Positions 8,942 to 17,426 of a DNA stretch of 64,000 nucleotides are shown here, in pieces. Every line of letters begins with the position of its first letter. The stretch's first letter is position 1. Location of the stretch: assembly GCA_023439185.1 (NCBI GenBank), contig JAEXOR010000055.1:81626-145625 (forward strand), written 5' to 3'. The translations under genes were made by a program, and so were the position numbers. The notes below the pieces were generated by a model. It saw nothing but the letters and a program-made list of their open reading frames with translations. It was not told the origin of the DNA and made no database searches. The stretch comes from Bacillota bacterium (GTDB lineage Bacteria; Bacillota; Desulfotomaculia; Desulfotomaculales; Desulfallaceae).

Positions 8942-8960
8942 ATCACATCTGTTTTGTGAT
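8942..8960 (+). promoter_or_regulatory. Inverted repeat ATCACA-N7-TGTGAT upstream of fprA
   Basis: A perfect 6-bp inverted repeat separated by 7 bases, about 30 bases upstream of a TATAAT-like -10 sequence (about 8989) of fprA and in the rubrerythrin-fprA divergent gap. A regulator site is likely from position and symmetry; the half-site order is opposite to the usual CRP site, so the binding protein is unknown. Confidence 0.4.
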
Positions 8961-9041
8961 TATGGTAATAGAATCCCGTTTCCGGTGTATAATAAATTTA
9001 TTCCATAAATGGTTGGTAAAAAATAAAGCGAGGGGGCGGCA

Positions 9042-10229
9042 ATGATGATTGAAATTAAAAATAAAATTTTCTGGGTCGGGGTAAAGGACTGGGAGATCAG
9101 GCGCTTTCACGGCGAGGAGTATTCCACGCACCGGGGTTCTACATATAATTCGTATTTAATCAAGGACCAAAAGATTGCCCTGGTGGACACTGTTTGGACG
9201 CCCTTCCACGAGGATTTTATCAAGCAATTGGAGCAGGATTTCGGCCTGGGGAATATTGATTTGATCGTCATCAACCATACCGAACAGGACCATGCCGGCA
9301 GCCTTTTGTACCTGATGGAAAAAATACCTGAGACCCCGATTTATTGCACTAAAAACGGCGCCGCCATGATTAAAGGGCATTTTCATAAGGACTGGAATTT
9401 TAATATTGTTAAAACAGGGGACAGCGTGGACCTGGGGGATTACAAACTGATATTTGTGGAAACGCCGATGCTGCACTGGCCCGACAGCATGGCCACCTAC
9501 GTGGCCGGCGCCAATGTGCTGCTCTCCAACGATGCCTTTGGCCAGCATTATGCTTCCCCTTACCTGTTCAACGACCAGGTGGACCAGGGCGAACTGTTCC
9601 AGGAAGCTCTGAAATATTACGCCAACATACTGACTCCCTTCAGTAAGCTGGTCCGGGCCAAGCTGGAGGAAATTAGGGGGTTAAACGTACCCATAGATAT
9701 GATTGCCCCCAGTCACGGGATTATCTGGCGTGAAAACCCGCTGCAAATTGTGGAAAAGTATGATCAATGGGCCGACAACTATAATGAAGGCACGGTGGCA
9801 GTGCTTTATGATACCATGTGGGGCGCCACCAGAAAGATGGCCCTGGCCATTGCCCGGGGCTTGGAAAGCAGGGGCGTGGGGGCCAAGGTTTTGAACATCG
9901 GCACCAGTGATAAAAACGATGTGATCACCGAGATCTTTAAAGCCAAGGGGCTGATTATGGGCAGTTCCACCATTAATGGCGGGATCCCCAGTTCCACCGC
10001 CGCAATGCTGGAAATAATCAAGGGTCTGAAATTTAAAGAAAAGGTGGCTGCCGCTTTCGGTTCCTACGGATGGAGCGGGGAATCTCCGGTGATAATTGAA
10101 AAAAGGCTCTCCGAGTCTGGTTTTAACGTGCTGACTCCATCCATTAAAATGAAATACGATCCCACCGGGGAAAACTTAAAGGAATGCGAGGCCTTTGGAG
10201 AAGCTTTCGCTGATCAGATGCGCGCCTGA
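9042..10229 (+). CDS. fprA: A-type flavodiiron protein (oxygen/NO reductase)
   Basis: 395 residues: an N-terminal metallo-beta-lactamase-like diiron domain and a C-terminal flavodoxin domain. Diiron ligands are visible in NHTEQDHAGS (His79, Glu81, Asp83, His84), LHWPDSM and APSHGIIW. The flavodoxin part begins near residue 252 (VAVLYDTMWGATRKMA) with the FMN phosphate loop. Such soluble enzymes reduce O2 to water or NO to N2O in anaerobes, receiving electrons from rubredoxin. GAGGGGGCGGC precedes the start. A universal stress protein and an HPP protein follow on the same strand. Confidence 0.95.
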   Translation: MMIEIKNKIFWVGVKDWEIRRFHGEEYSTHRGSTYNSYLIKDQKIALVDTVWTPFHEDFIKQLEQDFGLGNIDLIVINHTEQDHAGSLLYLMEKIPETPIYCTKNGAAMIKGHFHKDWNFNIVKTGDSVDLGDYKLIFVETPMLHWPDSMATYVAGANVLLSNDAFGQHYASPYLFNDQVDQGELFQEALKYYANILTPFSKLVRAKLEEIRGLNVPIDMIAPSHGIIWRENPLQIVEKYDQWADNYNEGTVAVLYDTMWGATRKMALAIARGLESRGVGAKVLNIGTSDKNDVITEIFKAKGLIMGSSTINGGIPSSTAAMLEIIKGLKFKEKVAAAFGSYGWSGESPVIIEKRLSESGFNVLTPSIKMKYDPTGENLKECEAFGEAFADQMRA

Positions 10230-10281
10230 CATATTGTGCTATGGTAAGTATAGTTATAAAACAGGAAGGGAGACAGGAATA

Positions 10282-10710
10282 ATGAGAAAATATCTGCTGG
10301 CGACCGACGGCTCCGAAGGTTCAAAACGGGCGGCGTATTTCTTGCTGGATTTGGTCCGGGATGCCGGTGAATTTGAAGTTACCGTTATCCAGGTGATTAA
10401 TATTAAGAGAGAAATTTACAATTACCCGCTGCTTGTAAACATACCGGAAATAGAAAAATTAGTGCAGGAACAGGCCGGGGAGGTTATTGACGAAACCGCG
10501 GCGATTTTCGAAAACGAAGGTATCCGGGTAAACAAGCTGGTGCTGGAGGGGGATCCGGGCCACGAAATTGCCAAATACGCCGGGCAGGCCGAGGTTAATC
10601 AAATTATCATGGGCACCAGGGGATTGGGCAATATAACGGGGCTGGTGTTGGGAAGCGTCAGCCAAAAGGTAATTCACCTGGCCACCAGTCCGGTTACGCT
10701 GGTCAAATAA
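10282..10710 (+). CDS. Universal stress protein (UspA family)
   Basis: 142 residues with the UspA Rossmann-like fold. It opens KYLLATDGSEGSKRAA and ends with the nucleotide-binding pattern GTRGLGNITGLVLGSVSQKV, so it probably binds ATP. ATG at 10282 is chosen from the upstream GGAAGGGAG; the frame is open into the end of fprA without a ribosome site. It lies 52 bases after fprA and 34 before the HPP gene and is likely co-transcribed with them. Confidence 0.85.
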   Translation: MRKYLLATDGSEGSKRAAYFLLDLVRDAGEFEVTVIQVINIKREIYNYPLLVNIPEIEKLVQEQAGEVIDETAAIFENEGIRVNKLVLEGDPGHEIAKYAGQAEVNQIIMGTRGLGNITGLVLGSVSQKVIHLATSPVTLVK

Positions 10711-10744
10711 CTAGTTTTAATCCATCAAGCGGAGATTTAATGCC

Positions 10745-11314
10745 ATGAAAGAATCGAACGAACAAGCCAAACAGGATGCAGCGCCTGCAAAGAGCGAAGC
10801 ATTTAAGGCTTACCTGGGTAAAATGAAAGGGGGCAGGAGTCAAAACCTGCCCGCCATGTCCCTTTCGGGGATGCTGGTCACCGCCCTGGGCAGTTTGGCC
10901 GGTATCGGGCTGGTAACCATGCTTTCGTCTTATTACCGGCTGCCGCTTTTACTGCCCTCGTTCGGCGCGTCGGCTGTGCTATTGTATGCCGCCTGCGGCG
11001 TGCCCATGGCCCAGCCCAGGAACGTCATCGGCGGCCACGTCATTTCGGCGCTGGCCGGGGTAATCGTATACCAACTTATGGGCGACGCCTGGTGGGCGAT
11101 TACCCTGGGCGTTACGCTGGCCATCCTGGCCATGACCGCGACCTATACCCTGCATCCGCCCGGCGGAGCCACCGCCTTTATGGCCGTATATAACGGGCAA
11201 GGTTTCGGCTTCATCCTTTCACCCGTCGGTTTGGGCGCTTTGTGCCTGGTGCTGGTGGCCGTACTGGTCAATAATCTGTCCCAGGAGCGCAAATACCCTT
11301 ACTATTGGTTTTAA
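10745..11314 (+). CDS. HPP-family integral membrane protein
   Basis: 189 residues with a charged N-terminal cytoplasmic segment (about 35 residues) and four hydrophobic segments. The family signature is seen in LPLLLPSFGASAVLLYAACGVPMAQPRNVIGGHVISA and TLHPPGGATAFMAVYNG (HPPGGA gives the name). HPP proteins of cyanobacteria and chloroplasts take part in nitrite transport; most bacterial members are uncharacterised. Co-orientation with fprA might tie it to nitrogen-oxide handling, which is inference. Its last 4 bases overlap the convergent tautomerase gene. Confidence 0.8.
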   Translation: MKESNEQAKQDAAPAKSEAFKAYLGKMKGGRSQNLPAMSLSGMLVTALGSLAGIGLVTMLSSYYRLPLLLPSFGASAVLLYAACGVPMAQPRNVIGGHVISALAGVIVYQLMGDAWWAITLGVTLAILAMTATYTLHPPGGATAFMAVYNGQGFGFILSPVGLGALCLVLVAVLVNNLSQERKYPYYWF

Positions 11315-11499
11315 TCCTGCTTGTCCGACAGCAGCACGCCGCCTACGCCGACGTTATCCCGGTCCCGTTCTTCAATCAGTACGATAAAGGACTTTTCGGG
11401 TATTTTGTACACTTCACTGGCAACGCGGGTGAAACCTTTAACCAGTTCTGTCTTCTGCTCTTTGGTCAATTTGGGGCCGTCCATGTGGATTACGGGCAT
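11311..11499 (-). CDS. 4-oxalocrotonate tautomerase-family protein
   Basis: 62 residues, the usual length of the family. Met is followed by Pro (MPVIHMDG), so the N-terminal proline that acts as catalytic base after Met removal is present, as are the Arg/Lys-rich strand TKEQKTELVKGFTRVASEVY and FIVLIEERDRDNVGVGG. Start follows GGAGGTG by 7 bases. Substrate unknown; many members are promiscuous tautomerases. Confidence 0.85.
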   Translation of the reverse strand: MPVIHMDGPKLTKEQKTELVKGFTRVASEVYKIPEKSFIVLIEERDRDNVGVGGVLLSDKQD

Positions 11500-11689
11500 C
11501 TGAATTCACCTCCGGCTGGTTATTATATTTTCACTATCATGATATCATATTGACAAAGCGATTAAAAATGATTAGCATGAAAATTGAGAAAATAAAAAGT
11601 CCGGAAACAGGCCATGAAGGTCGGCTCTTGGCAGGGTCTTGCTTTATGGTCTTTATTTTTAAATACTAATCAAAAACGAGGTGTTTATT

Positions 11690-12295
11690 ATGTGCATGGA
11701 AAAGTCACCCTGGGAAAGGGCCGTTGAATTTCACGGTCATAGCTGCCCCGGACTGGCCATTGGTTACCGGGTGGCCGAGGTAGCCATGAAACGGCTGCGG
11801 GAAACAAGGTCCGCCGACGAGGAACTGGTGGCGGTGGTGGAAAACGACGCCTGCGGCGTGGATGCCGTGATGCTGCTGACCGGATGCACCCTGGGCAAGG
11901 GCAACCTGATCTACCGCGACCTGGGCAAGCAGGTCTATACCTTCGGCAGCCGCGGCGGCAACAGGGCGCTGCGCATTGCGGTGAAAGGCACGGGCCGGCC
12001 GGACCCCGAAGTCGCCGAATTGCGCCAGAAAGTATCCGCGGGAACCGCCATTTCGGCCGAACAGGCCAGGTTCCATGTGCTGCAGGGCCGGCGCATTGAG
12101 GAAATACTGCACATGCCCGAGGAGGATTTCTGCACGGTTCGGGAGGTCGATTTCAATTTACCTTCCAAGGCCCGGATTTTTCAGTCGCTGGAGTGCTCCC
12201 GGTGCGGGGAGAAGGTTATGGAGCCCCGGGCCAGGCTGCGGGACGGCGAGGTCGTTTGCTTGGATTGCTTTGAAGATTACAACCGGGGCTGGTAA
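11690..12295 (+). CDS. FmdE-family protein with C-terminal zinc ribbon
   Basis: 201 residues. The N-terminal domain has the FmdE/FwdE signature FHGHSCPGLAIGYRVAEVAM and VVENDACGVDAVMLLTGCTLGKGNL, with conserved His and Cys residues. The C-terminal 45 residues form a CSRCGEKV...CLDCFE zinc ribbon. The name comes from a subunit of methanogen formylmethanofuran dehydrogenase, but bacterial stand-alone members are linked to molybdenum enzymes and cofactor handling. ATG 11690 follows GAGGTG; GTG 11681 and ATG 11696 are alternatives. trmO follows 31 bases later. Confidence 0.75.
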   Translation: MCMEKSPWERAVEFHGHSCPGLAIGYRVAEVAMKRLRETRSADEELVAVVENDACGVDAVMLLTGCTLGKGNLIYRDLGKQVYTFGSRGGNRALRIAVKGTGRPDPEVAELRQKVSAGTAISAEQARFHVLQGRRIEEILHMPEEDFCTVREVDFNLPSKARIFQSLECSRCGEKVMEPRARLRDGEVVCLDCFEDYNRGW

Positions 12296-12326
12296 CGAAA
12301 CATTTTAAAATCGGGGGCATGGCGCG

Positions 12327-12767
12327 ATGATGGAATCACAATTAATATTACAGCCCATTGGTATTATACGCACACCGTATAAAGATTCGGGAGACGCTCC
12401 CCGGCAGGGAAGGTCTTCGGACGACGTGTGCGTTTTGGAATTGCTGCCCGAATTTGTGTCGGGGTTAAAGGACGTGGATAAAGCCTCCCACCTAGTGGTG
12501 CTGTATTGGGGCCACCGGTCGGACCGGAACAAGCTGCAGACCAGGACGCCCTACGGGGAAACCATTAGGGGCGTGTTCGCCACCCGGTCGCCCTCCCGGC
12601 CTAATCCCATCGCCCTGTGCGTGGCCGAGCTGCTGGAGGTGAGCGGCAACCGGCTCAAAGTGCTCGGCCTGGACGCCCTGGACAGCAGTCCCCTGTTGGA
12701 TATCAAACCATATTCCCCGGATATTGACTGCGTCCCGGACGCCTGGGTAGATCATACCGGGAGATAG
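12327..12767 (+). CDS. trmO: tRNA methyltransferase TrmO-family (YaeB/TsaA) protein
   Basis: 146 residues. TrmO uses SAM to methylate N6-threonylcarbamoyladenosine at tRNA position 37. The fold opens LQPIGIIRTPYKDSGDAPRQG and holds GVFATRSPSRPNPIALCVAELL, the family's key motif, then LDALDSSPLLDIKPYSP. In anaerobes, homologues often sit beside fmdE-like genes and may act elsewhere, so the exact substrate is inferred. Its last 16 bases overlap the convergent dam gene. Confidence 0.8.
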   Translation: MMESQLILQPIGIIRTPYKDSGDAPRQGRSSDDVCVLELLPEFVSGLKDVDKASHLVVLYWGHRSDRNKLQTRTPYGETIRGVFATRSPSRPNPIALCVAELLEVSGNRLKVLGLDALDSSPLLDIKPYSPDIDCVPDAWVDHTGR

Positions 12768-13594
12768 TTCGTCACCAAAATTTCGTCGACCTTGCCCCGT
12801 TTTAAAGCATTGGAGTTAATGGCCCGACCGGCCGAGACGGTTATAGTCGGATAGTCTTTATATAGCTCACGAATAAACGGCGTCGCAGAATTACTGAGCA
12901 GCACCCGGCAACCCCGGGTGCTTAAATCGTCAAATACCCGTTTCAGGCGGACCTGCTGGTCCCTGCCGAATCCGTTCCAACTGTAGCCGGTGAAGGAAGC
13001 GGTTTGGGACAGGGGCTCGTACGGCGGATCGAGGTAAATAAAGTCGTCCCTGGCTGCCTGTGTCAAAGCCGTTTCAAAATCCGTATTGAGAATGGTAATG
13101 TCATTATCTGACAAGTATTGGTGAATCGCCTCTAAAGCGGGCTCATCCACGATTTTGGGATTTTTGTAAGCGCCGAAGGGGACGTTGAAGTGTCCCTGGC
13201 TGTTGACCCGGAAAAGTCCGTTGTAGCATGTTTTATTAAGGAAAATTATCCTGGAGGCCCGCTCAACGGGCGCAAGGGCCAAGAACCCCTCTGTTCTGTC
13301 AATATCCCGGAGCCGGTAATAATATTCCTTTTCATTTTTATGCCGGGTCAGATCGGCGGCCAGCGCCGCGACGTCAGTTTTAATTACTTTATACACATTG
13401 ATTAGCTCGGAGTTTATATCGTTGACCACGGCCTTTGCGGGCCGCAGATCAAATAATACCGCTCCGGCGCCCAGGAAAGGCTCAAAGTAGGTATTAAATT
13501 TTCCCGGTACATAGCGCCTTATTTCGGAAAGCAGCCGGCGCTTTCCGCCGGCCCATTTGAGAAACGGATGCAAATACTTGTTCCGGCCCGCCAT
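12752..13594 (-). CDS. dam: DNA adenine methylase (D12/Dam class)
   Basis: 280 residues. The SAM site is FLKWAGGKRRLL plus YFEPFLGAGAVLF, and the catalytic motif is YLDPPYEPLS, the DPPY hallmark of N6-adenine methylases; the order is that of alpha-class (Dam-like) enzymes. ATG at 13594 is selected because GGAGGG precedes it by 6 bases. There is no restriction endonuclease gene beside it, so it is probably a solitary methylase with a role in mismatch repair, replication or expression. Recognition sequence cannot be read; GATC is the family default. Confidence 0.88.
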   Translation of the reverse strand: MAGRNKYLHPFLKWAGGKRRLLSEIRRYVPGKFNTYFEPFLGAGAVLFDLRPAKAVVNDINSELINVYKVIKTDVAALAADLTRHKNEKEYYYRLRDIDRTEGFLALAPVERASRIIFLNKTCYNGLFRVNSQGHFNVPFGAYKNPKIVDEPALEAIHQYLSDNDITILNTDFETALTQAARDDFIYLDPPYEPLSQTASFTGYSWNGFGRDQQVRLKRVFDDLSTRGCRVLLSNSATPFIRELYKDYPTITVSAGRAINSNALKRGKVDEILVTNYLPV

Positions 13595-13740
13595 GATTTC
13601 CCTCCACGAATCTAATTTCCGCACACAAATTATACCATCTCCCCGCCTTAGGGTCACCTGATCAGAAAATCTATAGTGGGGATGTCAATTTGCTGCCACG
13701 AAATGGTATGATAGTGTTATTAAAACCGGGAGGTGTCTCT

Positions 13741-14076
13741 TTGGACCGGACAACCTCAATACAGGAATTAAAAGATCTCGTGGCCGAGTTTGTGGATGAG
13801 CGTGACTGGCGGCAATTCCACAGTCCCAAAAACCTGTCCATGTCCATTGCCATAGAAGCAGCGGAGCTGATGGAAATTTTTCAGTGGCCGGATGCGGGGG
13901 AGCCTTTGGACCGGCGGCAGAGGGACAAACTGCATGAAGAATTGGCCGATGTGGTTATTTACTGCTTATCCCTGGCCAATGCCACGGGGACCGATTTATC
14001 CGCCGCAGTGCGTGACAAAGTGGCCCGTAACGCCGCTAAATACCCGGCAGACAAGTTCCGGGGCAAGTATAGATAA
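13741..14076 (+). CDS. MazG-like nucleotide pyrophosphohydrolase
   Basis: 111 residues, the size of short MazG/dCTP-pyrophosphatase proteins. The Mg-binding helices are evident as IAIEAAELMEIFQW (ExxE) and HEELADVVIYCLSLAN (ExxD). It probably hydrolyses non-canonical or excess NTPs/dNTPs to monophosphates. The start is a TTG at 13741 behind GGGAGGTG; the open frame upstream has no comparable ribosome site. It is divergent from dam. Confidence 0.85.
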   Translation: MDRTTSIQELKDLVAEFVDERDWRQFHSPKNLSMSIAIEAAELMEIFQWPDAGEPLDRRQRDKLHEELADVVIYCLSLANATGTDLSAAVRDKVARNAAKYPADKFRGKYR

Positions 14077-14183
14077 ATTTATCACCGGAATTATGACAAT
14101 CTTAGATGAGATTTTTAGATCAAAGTAGTTTATAATTCCTTATAAATGGGCCGTTAAGCTTTAAATCAGGGCCGGAGCTGTCC

Positions 14184-14393
14184 GTGAAGGGGTGGGGGGA
14201 TTTGTTTAAGAAAATATGCCCTTATTGCAGCGAAGATTCATATAGCGCTTCCGGAACGGGAAACTGGATTTGCCCCTATTGCAGTAAAAACATAACCGAT
14301 GTGCGATTTGAAACAGCCGGTGCGAAAAAACTGTGTGCTGTTTGCGACCGGGAAGCTGTGGAGGACAGGGAATCCAAAAGCAATAAGGTATAA
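14184..14393 (+). CDS. Small zinc-ribbon protein, function unknown
   Basis: About 69 residues with three CxxC knuckles: ICPYCSED, ICPYCSKN and LCAVCDRE. Probably a zinc-binding protein; no enzymatic domain. GTG 14184 has a weak GGAG upstream, whereas TTG 14202 lies right behind GGGGTGGGGGG and may be the real start (MFKKICPYC). I do not recognise the family. Confidence 0.5.
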   Translation: MKGWGDLFKKICPYCSEDSYSASGTGNWICPYCSKNITDVRFETAGAKKLCAVCDREAVEDRESKSNKV

Positions 14394-14405
14394 TCCGAAC
14401 ATCCT

Positions 14406-15650
14406 CTATAAATCCTGGTTTATGTCAATGCATAGGATGTAATGGTGATCGTTTTTCCGCGCTTTAAATAACGCCGAAATAGTAATGCACAGGTTGCCTG
14501 AGGCCAGTGATATGTACGGATCGGTGTTAAATCTTTGGGTGCCGGTATTGGTCAGCAGGTAATAATAGTCCTTCAGGGAATGATCCGCCCCCCTGGGAGC
14601 GGGCTTATATAATGATCCTCTGTGACTTAAAACGTTCCGGTAATTGCAAAAGGTATCGCTGATTTGGATACCCTGTTCGTCAAGCAGGTAAATACACTCC
14701 AGGTTGGGATGCCGGTTGATCAAATCTTTCAGCAGGTCGTTGTACGCCTCCGGAGTTACCGTCGCCAAACTATCGATAATTTGATTGACGATATTCTGGT
14801 ATCGCGTATGCCTATGTTTGGCGGCATTGATTTTTTTGACCATGTAATTCTTGAACTTGTTTGATACTGAATTAACGCGTTTATGTAAAACATGCCAGTC
14901 ACTGCCCGCCATGACCGCGGGCTTTAAAAAATAAAACCCCTGCAGCATGTCCACGCCCAGTTCCAGCGACTTCACGGCCTCTTCCTCCCGTTCCACGCCT
15001 TCCGCCACCACCAGTGCCCCGATCCTTTTGGCCAGATTAACCAGGGACTTAAGTACTTCCTGCTTACGGAAGTTAATATCGATTTCCGAGATTAGAGAGT
15101 GGTCGATCTTGAGCATGTCCGGCTCCGTAATGGTAATCCTGTCCAAATTGGAATAGCCGGAGCCGATATCATCGAGAGCAAATAAAAAGCCGTATTCCCG
15201 GTGCCTGCTGATAAACTCGTTCAGTGCCCCGGTGTCGTTGACCCGGGATTCAATTATTTCTATGGCCACGTTGTTGGGGTTGAGGTTAAGCTGCCGCACC
15301 TGTTTAATCAGGTGTCCGGAGCCCACGATGCCCAAATCGATTATCGAAGCGTCAAAATTCATAAATAGGACGACATCCCGGTCGCCGCAATCCATTCGGG
15401 CAAAGTTTTCCAAAGCCTTTTGCCGGCACAGGCGGTCCAGGTCAAGGGTCAGTTTTTTTTCTTCAGCCTGGCTTATAAGCATGTCGGGGGGCAATATGCT
15501 GCCGGAATCGGGGCAGACGCCCCGGGACAAGGCTTCCAGCCCGATTACCGATTTCTTCTTAATGGAAACGATGGGCTGAAAATGGGTGATAATACCCCTG
15601 TTGTTGATTATATCGCTGATGACGCTGCTTCTCTTAAATGCCAGAGACAT
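14406..15650 (-). CDS. EAL-domain c-di-GMP phosphodiesterase with C-terminal Cache-like sensor
   Basis: 414 residues. The EAL domain (about 15-245) keeps the catalytic set: GLEALSRG (EAL motif), FMNFDAS, IEIIES, FALDDIGSGYSN (DDxGxG), DMLKIDHSLI, VVAEGVERE and LGVDMLQGFYFLKP, so hydrolysis of c-di-GMP is expected. The C-terminal 130 residues (LECIYLLDEQGIQIS...DPYISLASGNLCITISA) look like a Cache/PDC sensor and resemble the tail of the upstream chemoreceptor. The gap to that gene is 46 bases with no terminator, so both are probably in one transcript behind the antiterminator at 17107-17168. Confidence 0.85.
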   Translation of the reverse strand: MSLAFKRSSVISDIINNRGIITHFQPIVSIKKKSVIGLEALSRGVCPDSGSILPPDMLISQAEEKKLTLDLDRLCRQKALENFARMDCGDRDVVLFMNFDASIIDLGIVGSGHLIKQVRQLNLNPNNVAIEIIESRVNDTGALNEFISRHREYGFLFALDDIGSGYSNLDRITITEPDMLKIDHSLISEIDINFRKQEVLKSLVNLAKRIGALVVAEGVEREEEAVKSLELGVDMLQGFYFLKPAVMAGSDWHVLHKRVNSVSNKFKNYMVKKINAAKHRHTRYQNIVNQIIDSLATVTPEAYNDLLKDLINRHPNLECIYLLDEQGIQISDTFCNYRNVLSHRGSLYKPAPRGADHSLKDYYYLLTNTGTQRFNTDPYISLASGNLCITISALFKARKNDHHYILCIDINQDL

Positions 15651-15696
15651 AATATTCGCACCCTGTATTTTTTAGGTTTTATAATTAAAAAATTAT

Positions 15697-17082
15697 TCAG
15701 GTCAATTTTATATCTGCGCCGATAACACCGATTACCCCGTGTTCGCCAATGATGGGTATTGAAACTGTGATACAGGGTTTCCTGGTTATGGCGGATATAT
15801 ATACCTGCGATGTGAATGCCTGCCCGGCTATGGACTTTTGCCACCATTCCCTGACCCCGGCATTGGCTAAACCGGCGGGTGGGCGGGAGTAAATAAAACC
15901 GCCCCTGCTGTCATTGGACCATATTGCTTCGATGTCGGTGTTTTCTGTTTGTAATTTCGTCAAAACAGTTTTATGTTTATGGTTATCCATAGTTTGCATA
16001 TCATCACGACCGGCTGCCTGGATCAGTATCTCTTTCAGATTATTGATACGCATCTTAACGTTTTGATTTACCAGGTATGTCAAGCTGTGATCATGTGCCA
16101 CACGATCCAGGTTCTCAGCCAGCTCACGCATTAACCGGCCGGTGTTTTTTACCTCTTCCAGGTCCTTTTGGCGTGTTTCCAATACCGCCGCGGTTTGCTG
16201 CAGAGAACTGTTGGCGGTATGCAGGCTTTCTCCGGCAGTGGTGCTGACTCTTTGGATCAGATGAAAACTGTTGTTTAGCGTTTCCTCCGCGTTTTTGATT
16301 TGAACCGCGGCGGAGGTTGACGATTCCAGGCTGTCGGTAATGCTTTCCACCACCGCATTTACTTTTTGTTGCATTTCAGTCAGCACGCTGAAGGCTTGCC
16401 GCACTGCTCCGGCGGTGTGATCGGACAGTTTGCTTATTTCTTCGGCGACCACCGAAAAACCCAGACCGTGTTCACCCGCGCGTGCCGCTTCAATGGCGGC
16501 ATTTAAAGCCACCATTTTGGTTTGGCCCGATATGGCTCCGATATTCTCGGCAATGGACCGAACCTGGTAAACGGCAGTTTCCAGGGTGTTTATGTGGTCC
16601 TTTAACTCCTTATTGCCTCCGGTAATATCCAGTACGGCCTTATTTACCTGCTCCATAACGTTATTAACTTCCCGGACCGCGGTTTCACTGGCGGAAAAGT
16701 CATTGGCCAGGGAAACGCTGGTTTCCTGCAGGGACGCTGCCAGTTGCTGCATTTGTTTAAATGCTAATGTGATATCCGAAACCGACTGCACCGATGTTTC
16801 CATCTGAGCGTGGGCAGCCCGGACCTGCTGGGAAGTCAGTTGTATTTCCTCGGCCAGTGTTTTCGCCTGCCCGGATAACTGGTACATGATAGAACTTAAA
16901 AATGACCATTCCCCTGTGCCGGTGGTTTCTTTTACGGCCGGCACTTTAACGTTACGCCAGTCGGACGCCCCGGCGGCTATTTTTTTAGCATCACCGACAT
17001 AACGTTTACGCCAATTGATGCAAATGGCCGTTCCTAAAGCGGCGGCCACTGCAAAACCGGCTAAGAATTCGCCCGGTGCCAT
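15697..17082 (-). CDS. Methyl-accepting chemotaxis-like protein with C-terminal Cache domain
   Basis: 461 residues: one N-terminal membrane segment (about 4-23), a long coiled signalling domain with the conserved hairpin tip ALNAAIEAARAGEHGLGFSVVAEEI (about 205-230), and a C-terminal Cache/PDC-like sensor (about 375-461: IEAIWSNDSRGGFIYS...REWWQKSIAG...ITVSIPIIGEHGVIGVIGADI). The sensor is therefore cytoplasmic and C-terminal, inverted from textbook chemoreceptors. Start ATG follows AGGAGG. The leader holds a consensus promoter and one ANTAR-type element, so nitrogen status may set its level. Ligand unknown. Confidence 0.85.
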   Translation of the reverse strand: MAPGEFLAGFAVAAALGTAICINWRKRYVGDAKKIAAGASDWRNVKVPAVKETTGTGEWSFLSSIMYQLSGQAKTLAEEIQLTSQQVRAAHAQMETSVQSVSDITLAFKQMQQLAASLQETSVSLANDFSASETAVREVNNVMEQVNKAVLDITGGNKELKDHINTLETAVYQVRSIAENIGAISGQTKMVALNAAIEAARAGEHGLGFSVVAEEISKLSDHTAGAVRQAFSVLTEMQQKVNAVVESITDSLESSTSAAVQIKNAEETLNNSFHLIQRVSTTAGESLHTANSSLQQTAAVLETRQKDLEEVKNTGRLMRELAENLDRVAHDHSLTYLVNQNVKMRINNLKEILIQAAGRDDMQTMDNHKHKTVLTKLQTENTDIEAIWSNDSRGGFIYSRPPAGLANAGVREWWQKSIAGQAFTSQVYISAITRKPCITVSIPIIGEHGVIGVIGADIKLT

Positions 17083-17106
17083 TTAAACCTCCTGTTATTA
17101 AAAGTA

Positions 17107-17168
17107 TAAAAAATAAAGCTGTCCGTAGAACGGGCAGCTTCTTCGCTCGGTTGATACAACTTTGTATC
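17107..17168 (-). promoter_or_regulatory. ANTAR-type element in the chemoreceptor-EAL leader
   Basis: Minus strand 5'-3': P1 GATAC-AAAGTT-GTATC (17168-17153), P2 AGC-GAAGAA-GCT (17147-17136), then terminator AGCTG...CAGCT with TTATTTTTT ending near 17107. P1 is identical to that of the first amt1 element and the P2 loop is the same, so one factor could bind both. The chemoreceptor start is about 25 bases after the terminator. Confidence 0.72.
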
Positions 17169-17186
17169 TGTGTTTAATTAAGGCAG

Positions 17187-17215
17187 ATTATAGTATATTG
17201 TGCCGCAGTTGTCAA
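17187..17215 (-). promoter_or_regulatory. Promoter of the chemoreceptor-EAL unit
   Basis: On the minus strand TTGACA (17215-17210) and TATAAT (17192-17187) are separated by 17 bases, a full consensus vegetative promoter. The transcript would begin just upstream of the P1 hairpin. Confidence 0.75.
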
Positions 17216-17272
17216 TAAAGATGAATTAAAAAAGGTTCGGCCGCGCCTGTGCAGTCCGCCAAAAAATTATTA

Positions 17273-17302
17273 TTGATTTTTAAGTTTAAAAGGAATTATA
17301 AT
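17273..17302 (+). promoter_or_regulatory. nifV promoter
   Basis: TTGATT (17273-17278) and TATAAT (17297-17302) with an 18-base spacer; P1 of the nifV element starts 17 bases after the -10 box. Confidence 0.6.
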
Positions 17303-17318
17303 TTCTTATACCTTATCA

Positions 17319-17393
17319 AATACGATGTCGTGTTTATTGGCGAAGACGCCCCGTGACAGAGAGGTTTGCATAATCCTCTGCCGGGGGTTTTTT
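17319..17393 (+). promoter_or_regulatory. ANTAR-type element in the nifV leader
   Basis: P1 AATAC-GATGTC-GTGTT (17319-17334), P2 GGC-GAAGAC-GCC (17339-17350), then a terminator whose 5' arm GCCCCG overlaps P2 and pairs with CGGGGG near 17381, followed by TTTTTTG. nifV begins 34 bases downstream. Confidence 0.7.
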
Positions 17394-17426
17394 GTTTTAT
17401 CTTCGCACAGGGAGAGTGATAAGCAG

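Noticed and set aside
17325..17426. Upstream start for nifV that adds 34 residues
   Set aside because: Those codons lie within P2 and the terminator of the leader; ATG 17427 has the ribosome site and gives the normal N-terminus.
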